From the NCBI RefSeq assembly GCF_900086595.1, contig NZ_LT575472.1:2243685-2307684 (forward strand): 64,000 bases of DNA, written 5' to 3'. Shown here piece by piece: positions 27,039 to 36,128 of the stretch. This DNA is from Clostridium nigeriense. Its GTDB lineage: Bacteria > Bacillota > Clostridia > Clostridiales > Clostridiaceae. The position numbers were made by a program, and so were the translations under genes. The notes beneath the pieces were generated by a model. It saw nothing but the letters and a program-made list of their open reading frames with translations. It was not told the DNA's origin and did not search any database. The number at the start of each line of letters is the position of its first letter. The first letter of the stretch is position 1.

Positions 27039-30000
27039 CTAAACTAAACTAATAATAGTATCTTTTTTTAGTTCTTCTTTAAGCTTCGCTCTCAAACTCT
27101 CTAATACAGCATCAATATCTTCTTCATTTTTTATAACTCTTTGTCCTTTAACTAATTCTCTCATACTTAAAGTTTTAGTTTTTATTACAACTTTTGGTTC
27201 TAATTTAACTGTATCTGCCTTATATTCTTTGTCAGTACCTTCACTTACTGCTGTTTCTTCAGATTTCCTTTTATCTTCTATTTCTTTTTCTTTTATTCTT
27301 CTTAAATTTTCATCTTCTGTAACTATTTCGTTTATTAATCTAACTTTCAGCTTTTCTGCTAGATCTGACATTGATGAAAGAACTACAAAACTATTTGCTG
27401 ATTCTGTTCTATTCGTTAAGTTTCCAAACTCTTCAATTATTCTATTTATATATTTATCTTTAAAATCATAAAGTTCTACGGTTTCAATAACTTGATTTTT
27501 ACAAGTTTGAATAAATGCTAAAACTGGTATACTTTCTTCTTCTAGTAAAGATAAAATTTTATTATTATACTTCTCTATAAGTAGAGGGATTGTAGGTATT
27601 TTACTATATGGCGTTGACATTCTTAAAATATTCTTTATTTCTTCAATTATTTCTTTTATCTCATCATTTACTATATATTCTTTATTCTCATCATAGTTTT
27701 TTAAGGTCTCTATTGCATTATCAAATATTTGTCTTTGTTCTCCTTTTGAGTTAGTATCAATAACACCATTTTCTTTTTTAAAGAAGAACCCTTTAATATT
27801 GTCAATTTTATCTACATAATCTAAGAAATCCTCTTCTAAATCATATACAGTTTTGAAGAATTCTAAGGTATCTTTTATATCTACGATTTTACTAAATAAC
27901 TTTTTACCTTCTTTAAGTGTATCTTCACCTGGATATTTATTTATTATAGTAAAGTTATTTAACATTAATTCAATTTTATAAAGTTCAGTTCTACTATACT
28001 CTTTAAAAATACTCATCATTCCATCTTCATCACTAGGCATTGATGAGAATCCAAATAAATCTTTATTTAAGTCCTTTAAAGCATCTATATATTTAGTAGC
28101 AACTTTTTCTCTGTTTTTTAATATTACTCTATCTACATAATCTTTCTTTGTAATATAATTTACTATTTCTTTATTATTAGGAGCTAACACTTCATTATTT
28201 AATACTACCTTTATATCTTGTTTCTTAAATAAAACAACTATAATAGCCTGTATATCAATTTCCTTCCATCCATATGGAGCATTAGAAAATTTATTTAAAA
28301 CACTTTTAACTGTAACTTGTAGATTTCTTGATGTACTTATTTCTATATGATTTTTTATTTCATCTACAGCAAGTCTATTTGGATCATTATCTACTAAAGA
28401 CATTTGATTTAATTTAGTTTCCATAATATCAAATAAATCCTTAGTATTATCTTTAAATTCTTTTACATAATTTAATTTATTATATTTTGAATCTACTAAA
28501 GCTCTTAAACCTTCGTTAATTCTATCTACACCTGATTTTTCTTTTATATCAAGTAAACTTCCATTTACATAAACTTCCGCACTTCTTAAAGCTTCTTCGA
28601 TTAAGAATTTTGCTCTTTTTATTCTATCTTCTCTTTCTCTACCTTTTTTACTTTTTATATCTTCAATTGCAGTAGTAGATTTTGCTCCACCTTTTAATCT
28701 TAAGTAGGCATCTATCTTTAATGCATTTTCTATTTCTTCTAAATAATTAACATCCTTAGCTATATTAACAATTACATTATTTTCTCTAATTGATAATTGT
28801 TTTAATTCACCTTGAGATGTTCCCCCTATTAAATCAAAGTTTGCAGTTACTACTTTAACTCCAATTTCATTATTTTGAGGACCTCTAGTTCTATCATCAA
28901 TTATTTTATTAAAAGTAAACATGTACTTTCTTGAATAGTTAAATTTAGATTCTCCGTATATATCATCAAAAATTATTTCCCCGACTTTTTGTATTACCTC
29001 ACCATTATCTACAGTCATATTTTTAATTTCTTTATTTACATCTTGCTCATCATTTGTAAGAAATATATATTCATCACCATTTTTTTGAACTAAAGTTTCT
29101 CTGATTAATTTCTTTAATGATTCATTGACTTTGTCTTTTAATTCTTTTTGTGATGCATCTATATTATCTACCAATAAAGTTGCTAAGTTATTTATATTTG
29201 CAGTAATTTCTTTAACGTATTTTACTAAGAATAATAATTTTAATACTTCTATATCAAACTCATCTAATCTATCATTTTTCTCTGCATTAATAATAACTGA
29301 TCTAATTGATGAATCTAGGAATGTTTCTATTGTTTTATAGAACGCTGAAAAAGGAACTAATATATTAGATTCACTATCCATATAATCTATAGCAACTTGT
29401 TGATAGGCTCCTAAAAGTGATCTTTCTCCCTTAGATAAACTCTTACCTGATGCTCCATGTTCTCTTACTCCATTAAATGCTGATTGAAGTAAATTAAATT
29501 GATATGGTATAAATGGATATACATCTGCAAAATCTTCAGCATTTTTATATAATTTCATTTCAGCTGTATCTGATGTAAATGTTAAAAGATTCTTTATTAT
29601 AGATTCCTTTTGTTCATATAATGCTTTTAAATGACTTGTAGCACCTTCTGTTTTTCTAAGTATACGCTTCTTTATAACTTCATCAACATTAGCAGATGAT
29701 AGAGATAATCTTGTATCAAATCTACCTTGAATTTTAGAGAAATCGCTTCCTTTTACAACTGCAAATTCATCTAAACCTTCTTGAGATGTTACTATAACAA
29801 AACACTTACCACCACAAGCAGTACCTAAATCTTCTACTACTGTTTGTAAGTTAAGCATTAGATCTCTACTGTCTCCAATATATTGTCCAATTTCATCTAC
29901 TAAGAAAATAACATGATGATTTTTTCCTTTTGAATCACAATATTCTTTCACTCTATTTGCAAATTTTTCTATACTAAGTGAATAGTTATCTTGACATTTT

Positions 30001-30686
30001 TCATACCAATTTTTTGCTGCTTCTTCACTCATTTTTGTTGTTTTAGATAATGTTTCAATAATAGCATCCTCTTCATAATAAAAATCTTCTCTAGCTTCTA
30101 TCCATGAATTTCCTGAAACCTCTTCAAAAACAGATTTGAAGTTATCATAAACTCCATCTTTAACCATTTGTCTTTCTAAATCAGCAATCCAAGGCATTGA
30201 ACCACAAAATCCTTGCATTTCATTAAATACTTTATTAAATACATTTACTATTGCATCTTTATTGCTCTTACTATCTGAATCTGATTTAGAATCTATATTA
30301 AATAGGATAACATCACTAGATACATCTCCTGCTTGCTTCATATTTGCTAATATAAAACTATCTAACCCCTTATCATCAAAGTAATTAATAGCATTTTTAC
30401 CTTCAATACTTCTGTTTTCTAAAAGATAAGAAAGAATCTTTAAAAAGTGAGATTTACCACTTCCAAAGAATCCAGATATCCATACGGCATTTTTATCAGT
30501 ATTACCTATTATTCCAGCCTTATATGCTTCAAAAAATCTATCTATATGTTTGTTTAATTCACCTGTTACAACATATTCTTCTAATTCTTGCTTTATATTT
30601 TCATCATCTGCTTGCCCAACCTTAATAACCCCTTTAATATCTCTATCAATAGGTTTATAAAACATTGATTTTAGTTTAATATCCAT
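27039..30686 (-). CDS. brxC: BREX P-loop ATPase BrxC
   Basis: This 1215-aa protein is the large ATPase of type 1 BREX (PglY-like). The Walker A motif SGFFGSGKSHFLK lies at 71-83, preceded by a conserved N-terminal segment starting DIKLKSMFYKPIDRDIKGV. A VIFLVDEIGQYIGDS stretch near 263-277 is the Walker B region. The C-terminal half is largely helical with charged coiled-coil-like stretches. ATG with a TAGGGGGAA site, 18 nt from brxB. It is expected to act with BrxB and PglZ in phage exclusion. Full length, no lesion seen. Confidence 0.96.
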   Translation of the reverse strand: MDIKLKSMFYKPIDRDIKGVIKVGQADDENIKQELEEYVVTGELNKHIDRFFEAYKAGIIGNTDKNAVWISGFFGSGKSHFLKILSYLLENRSIEGKNAINYFDDKGLDSFILANMKQAGDVSSDVILFNIDSKSDSDSKSNKDAIVNVFNKVFNEMQGFCGSMPWIADLERQMVKDGVYDNFKSVFEEVSGNSWIEAREDFYYEEDAIIETLSKTTKMSEEAAKNWYEKCQDNYSLSIEKFANRVKEYCDSKGKNHHVIFLVDEIGQYIGDSRDLMLNLQTVVEDLGTACGGKCFVIVTSQEGLDEFAVVKGSDFSKIQGRFDTRLSLSSANVDEVIKKRILRKTEGATSHLKALYEQKESIIKNLLTFTSDTAEMKLYKNAEDFADVYPFIPYQFNLLQSAFNGVREHGASGKSLSKGERSLLGAYQQVAIDYMDSESNILVPFSAFYKTIETFLDSSIRSVIINAEKNDRLDEFDIEVLKLLFLVKYVKEITANINNLATLLVDNIDASQKELKDKVNESLKKLIRETLVQKNGDEYIFLTNDEQDVNKEIKNMTVDNGEVIQKVGEIIFDDIYGESKFNYSRKYMFTFNKIIDDRTRGPQNNEIGVKVVTANFDLIGGTSQGELKQLSIRENNVIVNIAKDVNYLEEIENALKIDAYLRLKGGAKSTTAIEDIKSKKGREREDRIKRAKFLIEEALRSAEVYVNGSLLDIKEKSGVDRINEGLRALVDSKYNKLNYVKEFKDNTKDLFDIMETKLNQMSLVDNDPNRLAVDEIKNHIEISTSRNLQVTVKSVLNKFSNAPYGWKEIDIQAIIVVLFKKQDIKVVLNNEVLAPNNKEIVNYITKKDYVDRVILKNREKVATKYIDALKDLNKDLFGFSSMPSDEDGMMSIFKEYSRTELYKIELMLNNFTIINKYPGEDTLKEGKKLFSKIVDIKDTLEFFKTVYDLEEDFLDYVDKIDNIKGFFFKKENGVIDTNSKGEQRQIFDNAIETLKNYDENKEYIVNDEIKEIIEEIKNILRMSTPYSKIPTIPLLIEKYNNKILSLLEEESIPVLAFIQTCKNQVIETVELYDFKDKYINRIIEEFGNLTNRTESANSFVVLSSMSDLAEKLKVRLINEIVTEDENLRRIKEKEIEDKRKSEETAVSEGTDKEYKADTVKLEPKVVIKTKTLSMRELVKGQRVIKNEEDIDAVLESLRAKLKEELKKDTIISLV

Positions 30687-30704
30687 TATAGTTCCCCCTA
30701 GTCA

Positions 30705-31283
30705 TTATTTATCAATTAATTGAAATGCTCTATAGTAATTATCATCTTTTAAATAATTAAATAACATAAGTGATCCACCATCATAATTTCCTGGAAAGAA
30801 CATTACGAGTGGTTGTTTTTCAACAATTCTATGAAGATTATTTAAAATTGTGTGTGATCTAATTATAGGCCATGCTTTACCTACTCCTGTTAAAAATACA
30901 ATATCACTACAATCTAATTTATCTTTAATATATTGAACTACTAAATCATTATCTAATGTAAGTCTTAAAGCTTTTTTAGTAGCAGTAAATACTTGTTCAC
31001 TACCTCTTTTTTCTTCTATTTGAAAATTCTTTTGAAGATATCCTTTAGAATTTAAAAGTTCTAAAATGATTTCATAAAGATCAAATTCCATTATATTTAA
31101 TCCATAAGCATTCTTAGCTTTTTCTTTTATAAATTTAATTCTATCTCTAACTAATAACTCTTCTTCTGGATTATAATCAAAAACATAAAATCCAATTTCG
31201 TTACCTAATCCCTTATTTTGTCTAAAGTTAGGCTCAACTATTTTAGGTAATATTTGATCAATTCTTTCATATATACTTTTCAT
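30705..31283 (-). CDS. brxB: BREX protein BrxB (DUF1788)
   Basis: This is 192 aa from the ATG at 31283, chosen because AGGTG lies six bases upstream; the in-frame GTG at 31292 lies within that region. The DUF1788 pattern is visible: a start MKSIYERIDQILPKI, a GNEIGFYVFDYNPEEEL segment, then VFLTGVGKAWPIIRSH and KQPLVMFFPGNYDGG. BrxB is a small core component with no known catalytic activity, acting with BrxC and PglZ in phage exclusion. It starts 16 nt after brxA stops and ends 18 nt before brxC. Confidence 0.95.
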   Translation of the reverse strand: MKSIYERIDQILPKIVEPNFRQNKGLGNEIGFYVFDYNPEEELLVRDRIKFIKEKAKNAYGLNIMEFDLYEIILELLNSKGYLQKNFQIEEKRGSEQVFTATKKALRLTLDNDLVVQYIKDKLDCSDIVFLTGVGKAWPIIRSHTILNNLHRIVEKQPLVMFFPGNYDGGSLMLFNYLKDDNYYRAFQLIDK

Positions 31284-31299
31284 TTTTATCACCTACCAT

Positions 31300-31896
31300 C
31301 TAATCTACTATTCCTAAAATCGCGTTAATATACACTTTATCGCCAATTCTATATAGATATTCTTTAACATCACTATCTATAATAGGTAATTTTATTTCCT
31401 TATCACCTTTTTGATTTGAAATAAGACCACTTTCAAAAAGTATTCTTATGTATACTTGCTTTAATTTCTTAAACGTATATTCCGACCAAGATGCAACCTT
31501 TTCACTTTGTTCTCTTTTACTTTGAAAAAACACACCAAAATCTTTATCTCTTATGTATAAATCCTTTAATAATATTTTTTCCTTATATACCTCATTAATA
31601 AATTCAAAAAATAATCTATCATTCTTTATTATTAAATATAAAACCAATACTTTTGATGTTTCTATATTTCCATTTTCAATTTTATCTAAAATATATGGGT
31701 TTATATCTTTTAATCTTGTTGTTATTATTGATGCAATTTCAACTTTTCTAGTTTCACTTTCTAATTGAAATATATTTTCTTCTAAAGATAATCTTTTAAT
31801 ATCACTTAGGCTAAATCCTTTATTTATAAAGGTTATAGCCTTTTTAGTTTCTTTGTATAAATAAGGTCTTGATTTTATAGTAGACTTATATTTCAT
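31300..31896 (-). CDS. brxA: BREX protein BrxA (DUF1819), first gene of the operon
   Basis: This is 198 aa from the ATG at 31896, which has AAAGGAGAG correctly spaced upstream. A longer reading frame begins at 31947, but its first codons cover the TGGTATAAT promoter element, so that extension is not translated. The protein begins MKYKSTIKSRPYLYKE and has the helical DUF1819 pattern (AITFINKGFSLSDIKRLSLE). BrxA is a small DNA-binding helical protein in studied BREX systems. It leads the operon brxA-brxB-brxC-pglX. Confidence 0.94.
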   Translation of the reverse strand: MKYKSTIKSRPYLYKETKKAITFINKGFSLSDIKRLSLEENIFQLESETRKVEIASIITTRLKDINPYILDKIENGNIETSKVLVLYLIIKNDRLFFEFINEVYKEKILLKDLYIRDKDFGVFFQSKREQSEKVASWSEYTFKKLKQVYIRILFESGLISNQKGDKEIKLPIIDSDVKEYLYRIGDKVYINAILGIVD

Positions 31897-31935
31897 TTCA
31901 AAACTCTCCTTTATGGTCCACTTTTTCTCTTTAGA

Positions 31936-31944
31936 ATTATACCA
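31936..31944 (-). promoter_or_regulatory. Extended -10 promoter of the BREX operon
   Basis: On the - strand the bases TGGTATAAT (31944-31936) form a consensus extended -10 element about 40 nt upstream of the brxA ATG. There is no recognisable TTGACA at 17 bp. A transcript starting near 31929 would have a short leader with the AAAGGAG site. Confidence 0.65.
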
Positions 31945-32091
31945 CAATACATCCTTTTTTATTTATATTTATTAACTATTTTTTATTATTTTTATTCTAA
32001 GCTTAATTATAACATTATTTTATTTTCATTAAATAAATTCGACATTTATTCTTATCTATCGACATTAACTAAGTTTCATTGCATACAAAAT

Positions 32092-32127
32092 AAAAGTGTT
32101 ATCATATTCTTTTATACTAACACTTTT
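32092..32127 (-). terminator. Terminator of the decayed MazG-like gene
   Basis: A stem AAAAGTGTTA (32092-32101) pairs with TAACACTTTT (32118-32127) and is followed on the - strand by TTTTATTTTG. It lies 40 nt after the end of the frameshifted pyrophosphohydrolase gene. Confidence 0.7.
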
Positions 32128-32167
32128 ACTCAAAATCTTTTCATTATTTTAATACTATTCCTATAAC

Positions 32168-32475
32168 TTAACGTACACTCTTTAATACTATTCCTTCTTT
32201 AAATTCACCCCTGGCTTTTAATTTTTCATTTCTTTTATTTAGTAAATCTTCTTCACTATAGCCTAGTTCATTTGCTAGACAAAATAAAACTTCCATTACG
32301 TCAGCTAATTCTTCTAGATTTTTATCTTCTAAGTATTCATTTACCTCTTCTAATAGTTTCTTTTCTAATAAATCTTGTTTTTATTTTCTTGTACTATTTC
32401 TATTTCACATTTTTTATTATCAGCTTCTATTATTGCTGGTATTTTATCTCTTACTAATTTGTTATAACCTTTCAT
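32168..32475 (-). pseudogene. Frameshifted MazG-like NTP pyrophosphohydrolase
   Basis: Reading from the ATG at 32475 gives MKGYNKLVRDKIPAIIEADN and onward, a typical start of small MazG-like/phosphoribosyl-ATP pyrophosphohydrolase proteins. It runs into a stop near residue 36. In the next frame the family continues as LLEKKLLEEVNEYLEDKN, then LEELADVMEVLFCLANELGY, ending KSVR at 32168. The shift falls in a five-A run around 32380 where six A would restore the frame. The rebuilt protein would be about 100 aa. It could be a true lesion or a homopolymer sequencing error. Confidence 0.85.
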
Positions 32476-32487
32476 TTTTTTCTACTA

Positions 32488-32720
32488 TTATTTCTCTTTT
32501 AAGTTATATTTTATTATTAATCTGGATCCTCTTTCTTTTGGAGGAGATTCTAATATTTCATCGTAGGTATAATTATAATACATCTCATAGCATCACATAC
32601 TGTTGGTATTCTATTTTCTAAATTAAGATTTTTATGTAATTATCCTGAAATTAAAGGTATTTCTTTTTCTCCATTTTCTTTGGCTTTTTTTAAAATATTT
32701 CTTCACTTCTGAACCACCTA
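32488..32720 (-). pseudogene. Gene relic of unknown family
   Basis: Protein-like pieces occur in more than one frame on the - strand: AKENGEKEIPLISG, a stop, then LHKNLNLENRIPTVCDAMR. After a frame change comes YDEILESPPKERGSRLIIKY, ending in tandem stops at 32488. The periodic, codon-like texture points to a former gene with at least one nonsense and one frameshift mutation. I cannot name the family. Confidence 0.55.
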
Positions 32721-32737
32721 TTTTTATTATTTTCTAT

Positions 32738-32975
32738 TTAATTATTTAATTTTACTTTTTTCGAATTAATTTTTAAATTATTTTTATTGCGTTTATATTT
32801 ATCTGTTCTAAATGAATCATTATTAAGGTAGATTATAATGATTTATAATATCTCTTTCTATTTTGTCGTAATTATTTGTTATAAGAAAATATAATTCAAT
32901 ATCTTTATTTTCTTTAACTGAATTTAGGACTAATTTATTAATTTTAAAATTTGTTGATTGCCACCAGAAAAGCAT
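32738..32975 (-). pseudogene. Second gene relic with an internal frameshift
   Basis: From an ATG at 32975 the frame reads MLFWWQSTNFKINKLVLNSV and onward, ending at a TAA about residue 50. The next frame picks up at once with NNDSFRTDKYKRNKNNLKIN and ends at 32738. The join lies in CTACCTTAATAATG. Together they look like one former gene tail of about 80 codons. The family is not recognised. Confidence 0.5.
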
Positions 32976-33023
32976 TTAAACATCAAATAATTAAAGCTTT
33001 ACAATTAAAAGCTATAAAGTTTA

Positions 33024-33062
33024 AACAGCTCAAAGCCTCTTATATAAAGAACTTGAGCTGTT
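33024..33062. repeat. Inverted repeat, possible terminator
   Basis: AACAGCTCAA (33024-33033) pairs with TTGAGCTGTT (33053-33062) around a 19-nt loop. Neither side has a clean T run, so terminator function is only possible. It lies about 100 nt past the frameshifted gene that ends at 33164. Confidence 0.5.
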
Positions 33063-33219
33063 ATAATTCTTAGTATTCTTTTTTATTAAACCACATGTTT
33101 TAATTTAACATACCATATATAGCTTACAAAATATCTTTTAATTTATAATAATTATATACTTTATTACCTACTAACTAAATTTTCACCACTATAACTATCT
33201 ATTTGAGAAATAATTTTTT

Positions 33220-33789
33220 CTAAATAATATTTTTTGATGAATCATTTGCGAACCATACATTAGATTGTCCAAATCCATATGAAGGTGAGTTCTTTTTGCC
33301 AGTTCTAGGAACATACCATAAGGTTCTTCTAGCTCTTAAATTAACTGGTAATAATACACAATCCTTAGCCTTAGCATAGATATTATAATATTGCTCATAA
33401 CCATTTTCAAACTTCATAGTATTGTAATTTCTAAAAACTGTTGCATTATTATACCATCCAACTATTGACGTGAAATCACTATAATCAGATTTCGCACACC
33501 AAATTACTAAAACATCGTCAACTGACTCCTCACTACTAATTAAATTGCTGTTATTAATTTTTTCAATGTGGAGTTGGTTAGAGTCTTTTCTATTAGTTGA
33601 TTTTGTTTCTACAAATCCTAGACAATACATATCATCTTCTCCAATAATATTAATAGGGTCAAAATTATACTCTTCATGAGCCTTATTATTTTCCTCTACC
33701 CATTTCCCACCATTTATTGGTTTATCTTCTTCATTAATACCTCTATAATTTTTCATCCAAGCAATATTGCAAAATAATATTTTCCTCAT
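33220..33789 (-). CDS. Unknown protein, probably frameshifted near its C-terminus
   Basis: This 189-aa frame starts with ATG after an AAGGAGAA site. It has no membrane segment. A VDDVLVIWCAKSDYSDFTS-IVGWYNNATVF stretch resembles EVE/PUA-type nucleotide-binding folds, but I do not recognise the family with certainty. The frame ends abruptly after GFGQSNVWFANDSSKNII. In a neighbouring frame the sequence continues without a gap as LEKIISQIDSYSGENLVSR and stops at 33164, in an A/T run at about 33225. The original protein was therefore probably about 208 aa. It may still be functional without its tail. It lies in a decayed zone upstream of BREX. Confidence 0.6.
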   Translation of the reverse strand: MRKILFCNIAWMKNYRGINEEDKPINGGKWVEENNKAHEEYNFDPINIIGEDDMYCLGFVETKSTNRKDSNQLHIEKINNSNLISSEESVDDVLVIWCAKSDYSDFTSIVGWYNNATVFRNYNTMKFENGYEQYYNIYAKAKDCVLLPVNLRARRTLWYVPRTGKKNSPSYGFGQSNVWFANDSSKNII

Positions 33790-33941
33790 AAATTCTATTC
33801 TCCTTATCTATTAACTTGTAGCTAATCTTCAATTAAACTACTTCTTTATATTTTTTATCTATTTTATTAGTATTTATATAATACTTTACACTTTTATTTA
33901 TTATTAAAGTTTTTAATAATATTATAATTAAAATATAAATA

Positions 33942-33982
33942 AAAAGCTTATGTCACTTCATTGTTAATGACAAAAGCCTTTT
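33942..33982 (-). terminator. Terminator of the DEAD-box helicase gene
   Basis: On the - strand AAAAGGCTTTTGTCA pairs with TGACATAAGCTTTTT around a 12-nt loop and is followed by TTTATTTATATTTT. It starts about 10 nt past the helicase stop codon at 33990. Confidence 0.75.
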
Positions 33983-33989
33983 AAAATTT

Positions 33990-35117
33990 TTATTCTTCTA
34001 TATTTCCCTTATAAAGATGCTTTTCTTTAATATTAATTTTAAAGTTTTTTTCGTGAGACTTGATTATTTTCTCTTCTCTTTCATCAACTATAGAAAATAC
34101 ATCTCCAGTTTCTCCTGCCCTTCCAACTCTTCCTGCTCTATGTAAATAATCATTAGGATCTTCAGGTATATCTAAATTAATAACATGAGTTACGCCCTTT
34201 ATATCTAATCCCCTTGCTGCTACATCTGAAGCAATTAATACTTTAATATTACCTTTTCTGAAGTCTTCTAAGGCTTTTTTTCTATCTTCCATTTTGTTAT
34301 TGCCACCAATAGCCGCTACCTTTATCTTACTAGCTGTTAAGTTTTCAATAGCAGTATTTGTAGTGTAAACATCATTATTAAATACTAAAACTCTTTCTGC
34401 ATTTGTTGCATATATAAGCTTTCTTAAAGTTTCAATTTTCTTTCTGCTATCAGTTTTTATATAATTATGATTTATATTTTCATTAACCTTATTATTTTTA
34501 ACAGAAATAACATTTATGTTTTCTTTTAAAGTCTTAGCTATGTCTAAGGTTTTACTATTTAAAGTAGCTGAAAACATCATAACTTGTGTTTGCTTTTGAG
34601 TTGATTTTATTATGTTTTTTATAACAGGAAGATTGTTTTTATCTAAAAGCTTATCTACCTCATCAATTATAATAGTTTTTATAGTATGAGCTGAAACCTT
34701 CTTTTTACCTATTAACTCTAATATTCTTCCAGCAGAACCAACTATAATATGAGGTTTTGCTTTTAAGGCATCTATTTGTCTTTTTATATTTGCACTTCCT
34801 ATTAATGATGTAGAAGTAATATCTAAAGTTCCTGCTTTTTTTAATTCATTAATAGTATTATTTATTTGAATAGCTAACTCATGAGTTGGAGCTAATATTA
34901 TACATTGCATTTCCTTTTTAGTTGTATCGATTTTTTCTATTGTAGGTAAAAGATAAGCTAATGTTTTACCTGTACCTGTTTCAGATTGTCCAATTAAATT
35001 TTCTCCATTAACAGCTAAAGGAATAATTTTCTCTTGTATATCAGTTGGCTCTGTTATCTCCATAGCTTTTAAACCACTGATAATTTTTTCATTTATTTTA
35101 AGATCTTCAAATTTCAT
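33990..35117 (-). CDS. DEAD-box-type ATP-dependent RNA helicase
   Basis: This is 375 aa from the ATG at 35117, with an AAGAGGT site upstream; the frame could open seven codons earlier at a GTG (35138) that lacks a ribosome site. The motifs are Q-motif EPTDIQEKIIP, Walker A SETGTGKT (about 45-52), IIIDEVDKLL (DEVD in place of DEAD, 152-155), SAT (183-185), DVAARGLDIKGV and HRAGRVGRAG. The protein lacks the long C-terminal RNA-binding domain of DbpA/CsdA, so it is a minimal helicase core of the clostridial kind. Probable role: RNA remodelling or ribosome assembly, often cold-related. It is transcribed away from the ferredoxin gene. Confidence 0.95.
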   Translation of the reverse strand: MKFEDLKINEKIISGLKAMEITEPTDIQEKIIPLAVNGENLIGQSETGTGKTLAYLLPTIEKIDTTKKEMQCIILAPTHELAIQINNTINELKKAGTLDITSTSLIGSANIKRQIDALKAKPHIIVGSAGRILELIGKKKVSAHTIKTIIIDEVDKLLDKNNLPVIKNIIKSTQKQTQVMMFSATLNSKTLDIAKTLKENINVISVKNNKVNENINHNYIKTDSRKKIETLRKLIYATNAERVLVFNNDVYTTNTAIENLTASKIKVAAIGGNNKMEDRKKALEDFRKGNIKVLIASDVAARGLDIKGVTHVINLDIPEDPNDYLHRAGRVGRAGETGDVFSIVDEREEKIIKSHEKNFKINIKEKHLYKGNIEE

Positions 35118-35276
35118 TTGTGTATCTACCTCTTTCACTTAACTAATGCTTATTCAACTTTATCAGTAGTAGGAAGCTTTGTCAAAGTATTTGTATGTTT
35201 GTGATTTTGTTACAGTTAAATCTTTAAATCTATAATAGAATAATCTATGAAATCTTATGATATTAGGGGGATTATA

Positions 35277-35489
35277 ATGGATAAACAAATAATTAGAAGA
35301 ACGGCTTATGTTGTTACAAAGTATTGTGTGGCATGTGGAGTATGTCAAAAAACTTGTCCTTTTGGAGCAATTTCTGTATATAAAGGAATTTATGCAGATG
35401 TTAATCTTAATAAATGTGTAGGATGTTCTAAATGTGCAAAAGTTTGCCCTGCATCAGTTATTGAAATAAAAGAAGAGGTAACACAATAA
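35277..35489 (+). CDS. Small ferredoxin with two 4Fe-4S clusters
   Basis: This is 70 aa from the ATG at 35277, which follows a strong TTAGGGGG site; the longer frame starting at 35247 has no such site. Two motifs, CVACGVCQKTCPFGAI and CVGCSKCAKVCPASVI, each give the CxxCxxCxxxCP pattern of a bacterial-type double-cluster ferredoxin. Its stop codon overlaps the start of the next gene by one base (TAATG), so the two proteins are made together. It probably passes electrons to or from the membrane iron-sulfur protein downstream. Confidence 0.93.
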   Translation: MDKQIIRRTAYVVTKYCVACGVCQKTCPFGAISVYKGIYADVNLNKCVGCSKCAKVCPASVIEIKEEVTQ

Positions 35490-36067
35490 TGAAGAAAAAT
35501 AAGAAAAAGAATTGGTACGATTATCTTTGGATTGCAACTATTCTATATTTTACATTAGGATTATTTAATATATTATTTGCTTGGCTTGGGTTACTTTGTT
35601 TTTCTATACCGTTAATAATAAGTTTAACTAAAAAGGATAAGGCTTATTGCAATATATACTGTGGACGAGGGCAACTCTTAGAAATTGTAGGTTCTAAATT
35701 TTCAAGAAATAAGTCGATTCCTAAATTTTTAAAAACAAAGTGGTTTAGATATGGATTTTTAATATTCTTTTTAGCTATGTTTGTTAATATGCTATATATT
35801 ACTAAACTAGTATTTAGTGGTACTACTGAATTAAAAGAAGTTATAACTCTTATGTGGACTTTTAAATTACCTTGGAATTTTACTGATTTAACTAATGTTA
35901 CTCCATGGGTTGCTCAATTTGCTTTTGGATTTTATAGTATGATGCTTACCTCTACAATATTAGGCTTTATTACTATGTTTTTATATAAACCTAAATCTTG
36001 GTGTGTTTATTGTCCTATGGGAACTATGACCCAAGGTATATGCATTATAAAAGATAAAATTAAATAG
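35489..36067 (+). CDS. NapH/4Fe-4S-type integral membrane protein
   Basis: This 192-aa protein has about four membrane segments (near 10-30, 32-47, 88-110 and 142-165). Two cysteine groups, YCNIYCGRGQLLEIVG (53-68) and WCVYCPMGTMTQGI (about 171-184), lie in the CxxxCP-type pattern of the NapH/RnfA-like 4Fe-4S membrane family. Such proteins hand electrons between cytosolic ferredoxins and membrane partners. Translation is coupled to the ferredoxin gene. The partner enzyme is not in this window. Confidence 0.82.
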   Translation: MKKNKKKNWYDYLWIATILYFTLGLFNILFAWLGLLCFSIPLIISLTKKDKAYCNIYCGRGQLLEIVGSKFSRNKSIPKFLKTKWFRYGFLIFFLAMFVNMLYITKLVFSGTTELKEVITLMWTFKLPWNFTDLTNVTPWVAQFAFGFYSMMLTSTILGFITMFLYKPKSWCVYCPMGTMTQGICIIKDKIK

Positions 36068-36077
36068 ACATATATAA

Positions 36078-36116
36078 AAGCCTATACTATAACATTTAAA
36101 GTAATAATATAGGCTT
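36078..36116. terminator. Bidirectional terminator between convergent genes
   Basis: AAGCCTATA (36078-36086) pairs with TATAGGCTT (36108-36116). T-rich sequence follows on the + side and A-rich sequence precedes it, so it can serve the membrane iron-sulfur gene and the DUF1904 gene opposite. Confidence 0.75.
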
Positions 36117-36128
36117 AATTTATTTTAT

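Noticed and set aside
31897..31947. Longer brxA reading frame starting at 31947
   Set aside because: Its first codons overlap the TGGTATAAT promoter element and the strong ribosome site belongs to the ATG at 31896.
35163..35348. Reading frame on the - strand over the ferredoxin start
   Set aside because: It is a shadow of the ferredoxin gene and its promoter region with no ribosome site.
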